DNA from: an uncultured Oscillospiraceae bacterium
GTDB taxonomy: Bacteria > Bacillota > Clostridia > Oscillospirales > Acutalibacteraceae
NCBI GenBank assembly: GCA_900549755.1
Contig: URPQ01000053.1
Coordinates: forward strand, 1 to 13,449
DNA length: 13,449 nt
Direction of reading: 5' to 3'
Under the pieces are notes generated by a model. That model saw only the letters and a program-made list of their open reading frames with translations. It had not been told where the DNA came from and did not search any database. Both the position numbers and the translations under genes were made by a program. Every line of letters begins with the position of its first letter. Position 1 is the stretch's first letter. This document shows positions 1-7,508 of the stretch, piece after piece.

Positions 1-29
1 TTAATGCTACCACAAAATCTTTCTCTCAC

Positions 30-76
30 TAAATGCAATCGTAAATTCTACTGTTGCATTTACTTTGAGAATTTAC
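30..76. repeat. Two interlocked perfect 9-bp inverted repeats (pseudoknot order)
   Basis: Arm A is TAAATGCAA at 30-38 and its exact reverse complement TTGCATTTA lies at 54-62. Arm B is GTAAATTCT at 41-49, inside the loop of A, and its exact reverse complement AGAATTTAC lies at 68-76. The order A-B-A'-B' is that of an H-type pseudoknot if transcribed, or of two mutually exclusive cruciforms or overlapping dimer sites in DNA. The element lies upstream of the promoter at 103-131, so it would be transcribed only from outside the window or from the other strand. The pairing is directly visible; the function is unknown. Confidence 0.75.
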
Positions 77-102
77 TTTTAACATTTTTACGCCTGAAAA
101 TA

Positions 103-131
103 TTGACAGAACACGTCGGAAAATATATAAT
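103..131 (+). promoter_or_regulatory. Consensus sigma-A promoter for the glucosaminidase-cohesin-fprA-trkAH unit
   Basis: A perfect -35 TTGACA (103-108) is separated by 17 bases from a perfect -10 TATAAT (126-131). Transcription should start near 138, leaving a leader of about 34 nt. The AAAGGAG ribosome binding site at 159-165 is 6 bases before the ATG at 172. The leader is too short to hold a large riboswitch such as the c-di-AMP-sensing ydaO element. Confidence 0.85.
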
Positions 132-135
132 AAAA

Positions 136-156
136 GAGTATGTACGCAGTATACTC
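136..156 (+). promoter_or_regulatory. Inverted repeat at the predicted transcript 5' end
   Basis: GAGTAT (136-141) pairs with ATACTC (151-156) around a 9-base loop; the 3' half also contains the 8-bp palindrome AGTATACT (148-155). It spans the predicted start site, so it could be an operator for a dimeric repressor or a 5' stem that protects the mRNA. The sequence does not decide between these. Confidence 0.45.
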
Positions 157-171
157 AGAAAGGAGTAAACC

Positions 172-1878
172 ATGAACGGATTGCGCAGATTTTCATGTAT
201 AATTTTGTCGCTTGTAATACTGATAATAACGGCGTTCGGATGCGTGATTGTAACCGCGGCTGCGGCGAGGATCGGATATGTTAACGCAACGGACGTACGA
301 ATGAGAAAGGACGCGGGCACACAAAGCAAAATACTTATGAGCGGAATATCATACGCCACCGTAACCGTAAACGGGGAAAAGCGGGATCCCGACGGCGATT
401 TATGGTATAATGTAACGTATAACGGCGTTACGGAATATATATATGCTGAATATGTACAGATAATTGAACAGACTGCCGATAAAGATTTTGAGGAACAGCT
501 TAAGGCGTTCCCGTCGAGCTATCACAGCGCTTTAAAGGCGCTGCACGCGGTTTACCCTAACTGGCAGTTCCACGCGGATAATGTAAATTTAACCCTTGAT
601 GAGGCAGTGCAGCTTGAAATTTCAAGAAAGCAAATAAAAACTTCATATAATTCATGGCTTTCAATGGGTCCCGGCGCTTACGATTACGACAAAAATCAAT
701 ATGTATTGCAGGATACGGATTGGTATGTCGCCTCGCGCGAGGTAATAAAATATTATATGGATCCGCGCAACTTTTTAGGCGCGGATACGGTGTTTACCTT
801 TATGCTGCAAGGCTACGACCCGTCAAAGCAAAACGAGGCGGGAGTACGTAAAATAGTAAAGGGAACATTTCTTGATACCGACAAATATGTATCCTACATT
901 ATGAAAGCGGCAAAGGAGACCTCTTACAGCCCCTATGTTATGGCTTCAAAAATATTGCAGGAAATAGGCAAAAACAACGGGAATTCACCCTTTATATCGG
1001 GCAAATATCCGGGCTATGAGGGGTATTACAATTATTTCAATATAAACGCTACGGGAAACAGTACTGAGGAAAAAATTAAAAAAGCGCTGACATATGCTAA
1101 GAATAACGGCTGGAACACGCGGGAAAAAGCTATTATAGGCGGCGCGGAATTTTGCAGCGACGGATACATAAAAAAAGGGCAAAACACATATTACTATATG
1201 GATTTCAATATTAAAAATCCGAAATTGATTTGGCACGAATATGCGGGCGCGATACATGACGCGTCCGCAAAGGGGAGAATACTTTCCGCCGCGTATACGG
1301 GGGATAAATCAGCCGTGGTGAGCTTTTCAATTCCCGTATATAAAAATACCGGCGCAGCCACCGTTTTGCCTAAGCAAAACAATCTTCGCAACAATTATTA
1401 TTTCAGTTCGCTTTCGGTTTCGGGGCTTACGCCCTCCTACTCTATGACGGAATTCAAGTATGAATACGATTTAAGAGTTTCGGGAGATACGAATATTGCC
1501 TATACCGTGTTGCCCGGCGCATCATACGCCGGGGCTAAATCATTCGTGCTTAAAAAGGGCGATAACACCGTGGTGCTTACGGTAAAGGCACAATCGGGCT
1601 ATACAACCGATTATACAATTAACGTTAAAGCCGATAAGGACTGTACTCTTACCGTAGGCGGCGACACGCCACCGAAAGAAATTATGCGCGGCGATACAAA
1701 CGGGGACGGCAAAATATCACTTATAGACTTAGCTAATGTCCAAAGGCATTTGTTAGGGCTTATGAAGCTGACAGGAGATAATTTTACTGCTGCTGATACA
1801 AACGGAGACGGTAAAATATCACTTATAGACTTAGCCAATATTCAAAGGCATTTGCTTGGACTTATAAACTTGAACTAA
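172..1878 (+). CDS. Secreted cell-wall glucosaminidase with SH3b domain and C-terminal dockerin
   Basis: Predicted exported peptidoglycan hydrolase of 568 residues, cutting N-acetylglucosamine linkages in the wall. A signal peptide (basic start, hydrophobic core at 9-28, Ala-rich cleavage region at 28-32) is followed by a bacterial SH3 domain (about 34-97), a linker region, then a glucosaminidase/LytG-like domain (about 240-365). E264 in the ILQEIG motif is the likely catalytic acid, and SGKYPGYEGYYNYFNI (276-291) and IGGAEF (322-327) are typical of the family. A cadherin-like beta-sandwich domain (about 408-487) precedes a type-I-like dockerin (506-567) with two DTNGDGKIS calcium loops. It is first in a probable five-gene unit, 24 bases before a cohesin gene, which suggests it docks onto that product. 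The exact bond cleaved is inferred from the family. There is no transmembrane anchor or LPxTG signal, so the dockerin is the likely means of retention. Confidence 0.88.
   Translation: MNGLRRFSCIILSLVILIITAFGCVIVTAAAARIGYVNATDVRMRKDAGTQSKILMSGISYATVTVNGEKRDPDGDLWYNVTYNGVTEYIYAEYVQIIEQTADKDFEEQLKAFPSSYHSALKALHAVYPNWQFHADNVNLTLDEAVQLEISRKQIKTSYNSWLSMGPGAYDYDKNQYVLQDTDWYVASREVIKYYMDPRNFLGADTVFTFMLQGYDPSKQNEAGVRKIVKGTFLDTDKYVSYIMKAAKETSYSPYVMASKILQEIGKNNGNSPFISGKYPGYEGYYNYFNINATGNSTEEKIKKALTYAKNNGWNTREKAIIGGAEFCSDGYIKKGQNTYYYMDFNIKNPKLIWHEYAGAIHDASAKGRILSAAYTGDKSAVVSFSIPVYKNTGAATVLPKQNNLRNNYYFSSLSVSGLTPSYSMTEFKYEYDLRVSGDTNIAYTVLPGASYAGAKSFVLKKGDNTVVLTVKAQSGYTTDYTINVKADKDCTLTVGGDTPPKEIMRGDTNGDGKISLIDLANVQRHLLGLMKLTGDNFTAADTNGDGKISLIDLANIQRHLLGLINLN
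1693..1863 (+). repeat. Tandem dockerin segments, nearly identical at DNA level
   Basis: Two 69-base segments (1693-1761 and 1795-1863) encode the paired calcium-binding half-sites of the dockerin. They differ at about nine bases, and their 23-residue products differ at one position (V/I). A run of more than 20 bases inside them is identical. This suggests recent duplication or gene conversion, or strong selection to keep both cohesin-binding faces equivalent. Confidence 0.85.
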
Positions 1879-1902
1879 GCACTTGCAGAAACGGAGTTTA
1901 AT

Positions 1903-3399
1903 ATGAAAAAAATATCATACAAAATAGTGTCAGGTCTGATTATTTGTATTTTGCTTATAAGTTGCGTTGCTTTTAATATTTCAGCAGCCGGCACAACAAT
2001 ATCATTAAGCAAAACAAAACCGCAGGTAAACGACACTTTAAGCATAACCGTAACCCTCTCAGCGGAGGAAGATATTTCTGCTATCGGTTTTTCACTGAAC
2101 TATAATCCCGATGTAATACGCTTTGAAAACGGCGATAGCTGCACGGGAGGAGCAGGCATTGTAAGGGTTGTCAAGCCTATTTCCGAAATTGGCAAGAAAA
2201 AAGTGTCAGTAACGCTGAATTTTACCGCAATTAAATCGGGTTCATCCACGATTCAAGTAACAGAAGCCATGTATGCCTCAAGCGCAGAGCACGGAATAGC
2301 GGGAGCCTCTGCTACTCTTACCGTTTCCGACGCGGCAAAGCCGGGCGTTGCAACGCTTAAATCGCTTTCAATAAGCAACGGAACGCTGACCCCCGGCTTT
2401 TCTACCGGCAGAACAAGCTATACCGCAAAGGTCAAATATGAGGTGACTACCTGCAAGGTATACGCCACCGCGACCGACACCAAGGCTACGGTTGCCGTAG
2501 GCGGTAAGGAGGCGCTTGCGGTAGGTAAAAACACCCGCACCGTAACCGTCACGGCGCAAAACGGTACACAGAAAACCTATACAATAGTTATAACCCGCCT
2601 AAAGGAGGGGGAGGAGCTTGACGGCGAGACCAAGCCTGAGGATAATACCGACGAGCCCGAAAAAAGCACGGTTATAGACGGCGTGAAATATTTGTTGGCA
2701 ACCGATCTTTCCGGCTTTACGCTGCCCAACGGTTTTAAAGCGAATACCGTTACATATGGCGAAACAGAGGTTGCCGCGGCGCAGGATACCGACGCAAACT
2801 ACACCGTTTACTACTTAAAGGGCGAAAACAGCGAAAGTTACCAGCCCTACACGCTGGAATCGGACGGAAAAACATTTAAAAAGTTAAAATTTGCGACTTT
2901 CGGCAATAATACATATATATTTGCGGATATACCCGAGGGAAAAACCGTTCCCGAGGGCTTTTACCAGTCAAGCGTTAAAATAGGCGATTTTGATATTCCG
3001 GCTTACAAAAGCCCCGATGAAGGTCTTACCGATTTTTATTACACCTACTGCTTTTTTGAGAAGAATTTCGCCATGTACCGCTATGACAGCCGCGAGAACG
3101 TATTGCAGCGCTGCCCTGAATTTACCCTCGGCGATATAAGCGCCGCCGCCCCCAAGGGTGCGGGCTTTGCAGCGCGTTTTGCCTCGCTTTCATCTAATGC
3201 TAAAATAATAGTTGTGGGTATAGTTATTCTTATAATCGCCGCAGTTGCGCTGATAGTAATGCTCATAGTGCGTATGGTTAAGCCGCGCTACGATGATGAC
3301 GACGGGTATGACGATGATATGTTTACAAACGCTTTTGACAGCGTGACAGTTGAGGACGGCAGCGAGCCGAAAAAGGAAACAGAAGAAAAAACAAAATAA
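1903..3399 (+). CDS. Membrane-anchored cohesin-domain protein (single-cohesin anchoring scaffold)
   Basis: A 498-residue surface protein predicted to receive dockerin-bearing enzymes. A signal peptide (1-29) is followed by a cohesin-like beta sandwich (about 31-142; note the stretch AIGFSLNYNPDVIRF at 60-74), a cadherin-like beta-sandwich domain (about 150-232), and an acidic Pro/Glu/Asp linker (about 235-256). Next is a domain of about 150 residues (257-410) that I do not recognise, rich in Tyr and Phe. A Gly/Ala/Ser stretch leads into one transmembrane helix (about 434-457), then a basic RMVKPR and a very acidic cytoplasmic tail to the C terminus. The GGAG-type ribosome binding site at 1893-1896 fits the ATG at 1903. 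It follows the dockerin hydrolase by 24 bases. A direct cohesin-dockerin contact between the two is inferred. Type-I-out, C-tail-in topology is predicted from the signal peptide and the single helix. Confidence 0.78.
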   Translation: MKKISYKIVSGLIICILLISCVAFNISAAGTTISLSKTKPQVNDTLSITVTLSAEEDISAIGFSLNYNPDVIRFENGDSCTGGAGIVRVVKPISEIGKKKVSVTLNFTAIKSGSSTIQVTEAMYASSAEHGIAGASATLTVSDAAKPGVATLKSLSISNGTLTPGFSTGRTSYTAKVKYEVTTCKVYATATDTKATVAVGGKEALAVGKNTRTVTVTAQNGTQKTYTIVITRLKEGEELDGETKPEDNTDEPEKSTVIDGVKYLLATDLSGFTLPNGFKANTVTYGETEVAAAQDTDANYTVYYLKGENSESYQPYTLESDGKTFKKLKFATFGNNTYIFADIPEGKTVPEGFYQSSVKIGDFDIPAYKSPDEGLTDFYYTYCFFEKNFAMYRYDSRENVLQRCPEFTLGDISAAAPKGAGFAARFASLSSNAKIIVVGIVILIIAAVALIVMLIVRMVKPRYDDDDGYDDDMFTNAFDSVTVEDGSEPKKETEEKTK

Positions 3400-3416
3400 A
3401 AAGGAAGCGCTTTAAA

Positions 3417-4568
3417 ATGACACTTGAAAAAGGAATACACTGTGTAGGTGTAAACGATTACGAAATAAGGCTGTTTGAAGGGCAATACCTTGTGCCGAAC
3501 GGTATGGCGTATAACTCATATGTAATAGCCGATGAAAAAACAGCGGTTATGGACTCGGTAGATAGGCATTTTGCCGCCGAATGGCTTGCCAACATTAAAA
3601 AGCTGTTAGGCGATAAAAAGCCCGATTATATTGTTATTCAGCATATGGAGCCCGATCATTCCGCAAGCCTTACCGACTTTTTGCGGGAATACCCAGAAAC
3701 TGCGGTTGTTGCAAACGCCAAGGCTTTTGCTATGATGGATAACTTTTTCGGCAAGGGAATTTGCAAAAATACGCTTGTAATAAACGACGGCGATACACTG
3801 AGCCTCGGCGAGCGGGAATTAAAGTTTATTTTCGCGCCCATGGTGCACTGGCCCGAGGTCACCGTTACTTATGACGATAAGGATAAAACGCTTTTTTCGG
3901 CTGACGGCTTCGGCAAATTCGGCACGCTTGATACCGATGAAGACTGGGCGTGCGAAGCGAGAAGATATTATTTCGGAATAGTGGGCAAATACGGCGCGCA
4001 GGTGCAGGCGCTGCTCAAAAAAGCGGCTGCGCTTGATATTGAAAAAATATGCCCGCTGCACGGACCTGTGCTGAACGAAAATTTGGGCTATTATATAGGG
4101 CTTTATAACACCTGGTCCTCCTACGGGGTTGAAAGTGAGGGCGTTTGCATTGCCTACACCTCGGTTTACGGCAATACCGAAAAGGCGGCGGAGCTGTTAG
4201 CAGAGCGGCTTAAAGCCCTCGGCTGCCCGAAGGTGGCTATGAATAACCTTGCGCTGTGCGACCCAGCAGAGGCGGTTGAGGACGCTTTCCGTTACGGCAA
4301 GCTGGTGTTGGCGTCACCTACCTATAACGGCGATGTTTTCCCCTTTATGAAGCACTTTATTGACGCGCTTTGCGAACGCAATTACCAGAACCGCACAATA
4401 GGACTTATTGAAAACGGCTCGTGGGCGCCCATAGCCGCAAAGAAAATGCGCGCCGCATTTGAAAAAAGCAAAAATATAACATTTACCGATACGATTGTCA
4501 CCGTAACGTCAGCTCTTAATGATGACAGCCGCGAAAAAATAGACGCTTTGGCAAAAGAAATTTTATAA
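3417..4568 (+). CDS. fprA: Flavodiiron protein (A-type flavoprotein, FprA family)
   Basis: A soluble 383-residue flavodiiron protein that in this family reduces O2 to water and/or NO to N2O, protecting anaerobes. The N-terminal beta-lactamase-like half carries the diiron ligands in the usual order: H76-x-E78-x-D80-H81, H144 (VHWPE), D163 (SADGFG) and H215 (LHGP). The C-terminal half is a flavodoxin domain starting about residue 243, with FMN-phosphate loop YTSVYGNTE (247-255) and SPTYNGD (300-306). No rubredoxin domain is fused, so electrons must come from a separate rubredoxin or flavin donor outside the window. Its AAGGAAG ribosome binding site (3401-3407) suits the ATG. It lies 17 bases after the cohesin gene and 22 bases before trkA, so co-transcription is likely. 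Whether the physiological substrate is O2 or NO cannot be told from sequence. Confidence 0.92.
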   Translation: MTLEKGIHCVGVNDYEIRLFEGQYLVPNGMAYNSYVIADEKTAVMDSVDRHFAAEWLANIKKLLGDKKPDYIVIQHMEPDHSASLTDFLREYPETAVVANAKAFAMMDNFFGKGICKNTLVINDGDTLSLGERELKFIFAPMVHWPEVTVTYDDKDKTLFSADGFGKFGTLDTDEDWACEARRYYFGIVGKYGAQVQALLKKAAALDIEKICPLHGPVLNENLGYYIGLYNTWSSYGVESEGVCIAYTSVYGNTEKAAELLAERLKALGCPKVAMNNLALCDPAEAVEDAFRYGKLVLASPTYNGDVFPFMKHFIDALCERNYQNRTIGLIENGSWAPIAAKKMRAAFEKSKNITFTDTIVTVTSALNDDSREKIDALAKEIL

Positions 4569-4590
4569 TAATCTTTTTAAGGGATGAATT

Positions 4591-5958
4591 ATGAGAATTA
4601 TAGTAGTTGGCTGCGGTAAGATAGGGTGCACCATAGTTGAGTCGCTTTTATCCGAGGGACACGAAATATTAGCAATGGATAACGACCCCGACGTGGTTTC
4701 CGAGCTTTCTAATATTTACGATGTTATGACCATTTGCGGCAGCGGAACCGATTCCGACGCGCTGCTTGAGGCGGGAGCGGATAATTGCGAGCTTATGATA
4801 GCCGTTACGGGGTCTGATGAATTTAATATGCTCAGCTGCTTTTTGGCTAAGCGTATGGGTACGGCGCACACAATAGCGCGCATACGCGGACCCGAATATA
4901 ACGATAAAAGTCTTGCCTTTCTTAAAAAAGAGCTTGACCTTTCTATGACCATAAACCCCGAGCAGTTTGTGGCACGGGAGCTTTTCAATGTTTTAAAGCT
5001 GCCCTCCGCCGTTAAGGTAGAGACCTTTTCGCGCGGCAATTTTGAAATGGTGGAGCTGGTTTTAAAGGAAAACAGCCCGCTTGGCGGCGTCAGCCTTACC
5101 GAGCTTCGCAAAAAGCACCCCGATAATTTCCTTATCTGCGCGGTAGAGCGCGGCGGCGAGCTTTATATACCCGACGGTAATTTTGTGCTTAAAAGCGGGG
5201 ATAAAATAGGTATTACCGCCTCTTCTACCGGCATACCTAAGTTACTAAAAAAATTAGGTCTTCTGCAAAAGCAGGCGCGCACGGTTATGATGCTCGGCGC
5301 CACAAGAACCTCGTATTATCTTTCAAGGCTGCTGATTGCGGGCGGCAACGCCGTTAAAATTATTGACGCCGACAGAGAGCGCTGCAAGGAATTCAGTGAA
5401 ATATTGCCCGAGGCGGTTATTATAAACGGCGACGCGGCGCACCAGGAGCTGTTGCTTGAAGAGGGCATACGCAATGTTGACGCTTTTGCGGCGCTTACGG
5501 GGCTTGATGAAGAAAATATTTTGCTTTCGTATTTTGCTTTGCAGCAGAATGTACCTAAGGTAATAGCCAAAATAAATCGCCTCGAATTTGTAAGCACCGC
5601 AACAAGGCTGGGAATAGACACAATAGCCTCGCCTATGAAAACGGTAGCCGATGTTGCCGTGCAATATGCCCGAGCGCTTGAGAATTCGCTCGGCAGTAAG
5701 GTAGAAACCCTTTATAAACTTATGAACGGCAACGCCGAGGCGCTTGAATTTAAGGTGAGCGCCGATTGCAGTATAATAAACATTCCGTTTAAGGAGCTTC
5801 CCACCAAGCCGAATATACTGGTTGCGGGAATAATCCGCGGCAGAAAATCGATAATCCCGACAGGTGACGATATGATTCGCCCCGGTGACCGAGTGGTTAT
5901 TATCTCTGCGGGAAGGCGCTTAAATGAGCTTTCCGAAATCGTTGAAAGGCAAAGGTAA
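4591..5958 (+). CDS. trkA: Trk potassium uptake regulatory subunit TrkA
   Basis: A cytoplasmic 455-residue regulatory ring protein that gates the TrkH channel in response to bound nucleotide. It has the duplicated RCK layout: RCK_N 1 (about 1-120) with a Rossmann GCGKIG loop (7-12) and ribose-binding acid D30, RCK_C 1 (about 140-215), RCK_N 2 (about 230-350), and RCK_C 2 (about 372-453). The second Rossmann loop is GATRTS (236-241), lacking the usual later glycines, while an acid survives in KIIDAD (256-261). Only the first half therefore clearly looks able to bind NAD(H)/nucleotide. trkH starts 6 bases after the stop codon, so the two subunits are almost certainly made together. RCK_C domains in Firmicutes can bind c-di-AMP; that is possible here but unproven. 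Confidence 0.93.
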   Translation: MRIIVVGCGKIGCTIVESLLSEGHEILAMDNDPDVVSELSNIYDVMTICGSGTDSDALLEAGADNCELMIAVTGSDEFNMLSCFLAKRMGTAHTIARIRGPEYNDKSLAFLKKELDLSMTINPEQFVARELFNVLKLPSAVKVETFSRGNFEMVELVLKENSPLGGVSLTELRKKHPDNFLICAVERGGELYIPDGNFVLKSGDKIGITASSTGIPKLLKKLGLLQKQARTVMMLGATRTSYYLSRLLIAGGNAVKIIDADRERCKEFSEILPEAVIINGDAAHQELLLEEGIRNVDAFAALTGLDEENILLSYFALQQNVPKVIAKINRLEFVSTATRLGIDTIASPMKTVADVAVQYARALENSLGSKVETLYKLMNGNAEALEFKVSADCSIINIPFKELPTKPNILVAGIIRGRKSIIPTGDDMIRPGDRVVIISAGRRLNELSEIVERQR

Positions 5959-5964
5959 CCGCCC

Positions 5965-7413
5965 ATGAATCGCAGAATGATTATTAACGCGGTGGGTCTT
6001 GTGCTGCGTGTTGAGGCTGTGCTGCTGCTTTTGCCCGCAATAGTAGGCATGCTTTACGGCGAAAAACAAACCCTGATTGCTTTTTTGATATCGGCAGCGA
6101 TAAGCCTTTTGCTCGGACTGCTGCCGAAGCTTTTTTTAAAGCCGAAAACCCATGTTATTTATGCCAAGGAAGGCTTTATAATAGTAGCCTTTACCTGGAT
6201 AATGCTGTCCTTGGTCGGTGCCGTGCCGCTTGTGCTCGCCGGTGCCGTCACCTCCTATGCCGACGCATTTTTTGAAATCGTCAGCGGCTTTACCACCACC
6301 GGCTCGTCTGTTATACCCGATGTTGAGGTGCTTTCCCACGGGACACTTTTTTGGCGCAGCTTTACCCACTGGGTCGGCGGTATGGGAATAATCGTTTTCG
6401 TTATGGCAATACTGCCGAATGTTTCCGAACGCCCCATACACATTTTAAGGGCGGAAATTCCGGGCCCCACGGTAGGTAAATTGGTGCCGCGAATAAAGGA
6501 CACCGCGCTTATACTCTATCTCATTTATATCGGTATGACGGTTATTGAGACGATTATGCTGCTTTTCGGCGGCATGTCGTTTTTTGAAAGCCTGCTGCAC
6601 GCCTTCGGCACTGCGGGTACGGGCGGTTTCGGTATAAAGCGGGATAGCATTGCGGGCTATTCGCCCTATATTCAGTGGGTAATAACCGCGTTTATGATAC
6701 TTTTCGGCATAAATTTCAACCTTTACTATTTAATGCTTTTAAAGAAATTCAAGGCAGTGGTTACAAGTACTGAGATTTGGGCATATTTGGGAATAATTGC
6801 TTCTTCGGTTGCCGTTATATCCTGGAATATCCGTCATTTATTCGTCGGCGCAGAGGAAACGGTGCGTGCGGCGGCGTTTCAGGTATCTTCAATTATTTCC
6901 ACCACCGGTTACGCAACAACCGATTTTAACCTTTGGCCCAATTTATCGAAAAATATTTTGCTCATTCTTATGTTTATAGGCGGCTGCGCGGGCTCTACCG
7001 CCGGCGGTATTAAGGTATCACGCATAGTTCTGCTTTTCAAGCTTATAAGCAATGAGGTCAAGCGTATGCTCCACCCGCGCTCGGTGTCTTCTTTAAGATT
7101 TGAGGGCAAAACGGTGGACGGTCACACCCGCAAGGGGGTAAGCAATTATTTCCTTATCTACTTTGTCTGCCTGCTTGCAATATTTTTAGCCCTGAGCTTT
7201 GAGCCCTTTGATTTTGAAACCAATTTTACCGCCGTGGTCACCTGCTTTAATAACGTAGGTCCCGGCTTCGGCGCGGTAGGACCCACAGGCGGCTTCGGGG
7301 ATTATTCGGCGTTTGCAAAAATAGTGCTTTCATTTGCAATGCTGCTCGGGCGTCTTGAAATTTTCCCGATAATAATAGCCCTCGCCCCTGTTTCATGGGC
7401 GAGAAACCGATAG
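5965..7413 (+). CDS. trkH: Trk potassium uptake channel subunit TrkH
   Basis: A 482-residue integral membrane K+ translocating subunit that pairs with TrkA. The four pore loops of the superfamily are visible, each with its filter glycine: FTTTGSS (109-115), GTAGTGGFG (215-223), STTGYATTD (312-320) and NNVGPGFG (429-436). Many hydrophobic helices surround them, and an intracellular loop CAGSTAGGIK (341-350) fits the gating loop region of TrkH. Length and the EIFP motif near the end are normal for the family. The ribosome binding site AAAGGT (5951-5956) overlaps the trkA stop codon, indicating translational coupling. It is the last gene before the terminator at 7446-7486. A KtrB-type name is possible, but the full-length duplicated TrkA partner favours TrkH. 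Confidence 0.94.
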   Translation: MNRRMIINAVGLVLRVEAVLLLLPAIVGMLYGEKQTLIAFLISAAISLLLGLLPKLFLKPKTHVIYAKEGFIIVAFTWIMLSLVGAVPLVLAGAVTSYADAFFEIVSGFTTTGSSVIPDVEVLSHGTLFWRSFTHWVGGMGIIVFVMAILPNVSERPIHILRAEIPGPTVGKLVPRIKDTALILYLIYIGMTVIETIMLLFGGMSFFESLLHAFGTAGTGGFGIKRDSIAGYSPYIQWVITAFMILFGINFNLYYLMLLKKFKAVVTSTEIWAYLGIIASSVAVISWNIRHLFVGAEETVRAAAFQVSSIISTTGYATTDFNLWPNLSKNILLILMFIGGCAGSTAGGIKVSRIVLLFKLISNEVKRMLHPRSVSSLRFEGKTVDGHTRKGVSNYFLIYFVCLLAIFLALSFEPFDFETNFTAVVTCFNNVGPGFGAVGPTGGFGDYSAFAKIVLSFAMLLGRLEIFPIIIALAPVSWARNR

Positions 7414-7445
7414 GTGCGTCAATATTCAGTAAATAATAAAACTTA

Positions 7446-7490
7446 AGCCCCCCGAATTTTACCGTAAAGGTGAAATTCGGGGGGCTGTTT
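7446..7490. terminator. Strong bidirectional intrinsic terminator between trkH and ung
   Basis: Bases 7446-7463 pair with 7469-7486 as an 18-bp stem with one G-T wobble and a 5-base loop (GTAAA). The stem base contains AGCCCCCCG/CGGGGGGCT. It is followed by GTTT and an interrupted T-rich stretch on the plus strand, and by AAGTTTTATTATT when read on the minus strand. It sits between two convergent genes and can serve both. Confidence 0.92.
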
Positions 7491-7508
7491 CAAAAAACAT
7501 TTTTTAAT

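Noticed and set aside
132..171. c-di-AMP (ydaO) or other riboswitch ahead of the hydrolase-trk unit
   Set aside because: The leader is only about 34 nt, too short for the known fold. Nothing resembling it lies before trkA either.
1675..1875. Calmodulin-like EF-hand or tandem-repeat array at the hydrolase C terminus
   Set aside because: Two loops 34 residues apart with the LANxQRHLLGL follow-on helix are the dockerin pattern, not an EF-hand pair or an expanding repeat.
4716..5111. Antisense frames over trkA, such as a 131-residue one at 4716-5111, and similar frames elsewhere
   Set aside because: They are low-complexity shadows of strong genes on the other strand, with no motifs or ribosome binding sites.
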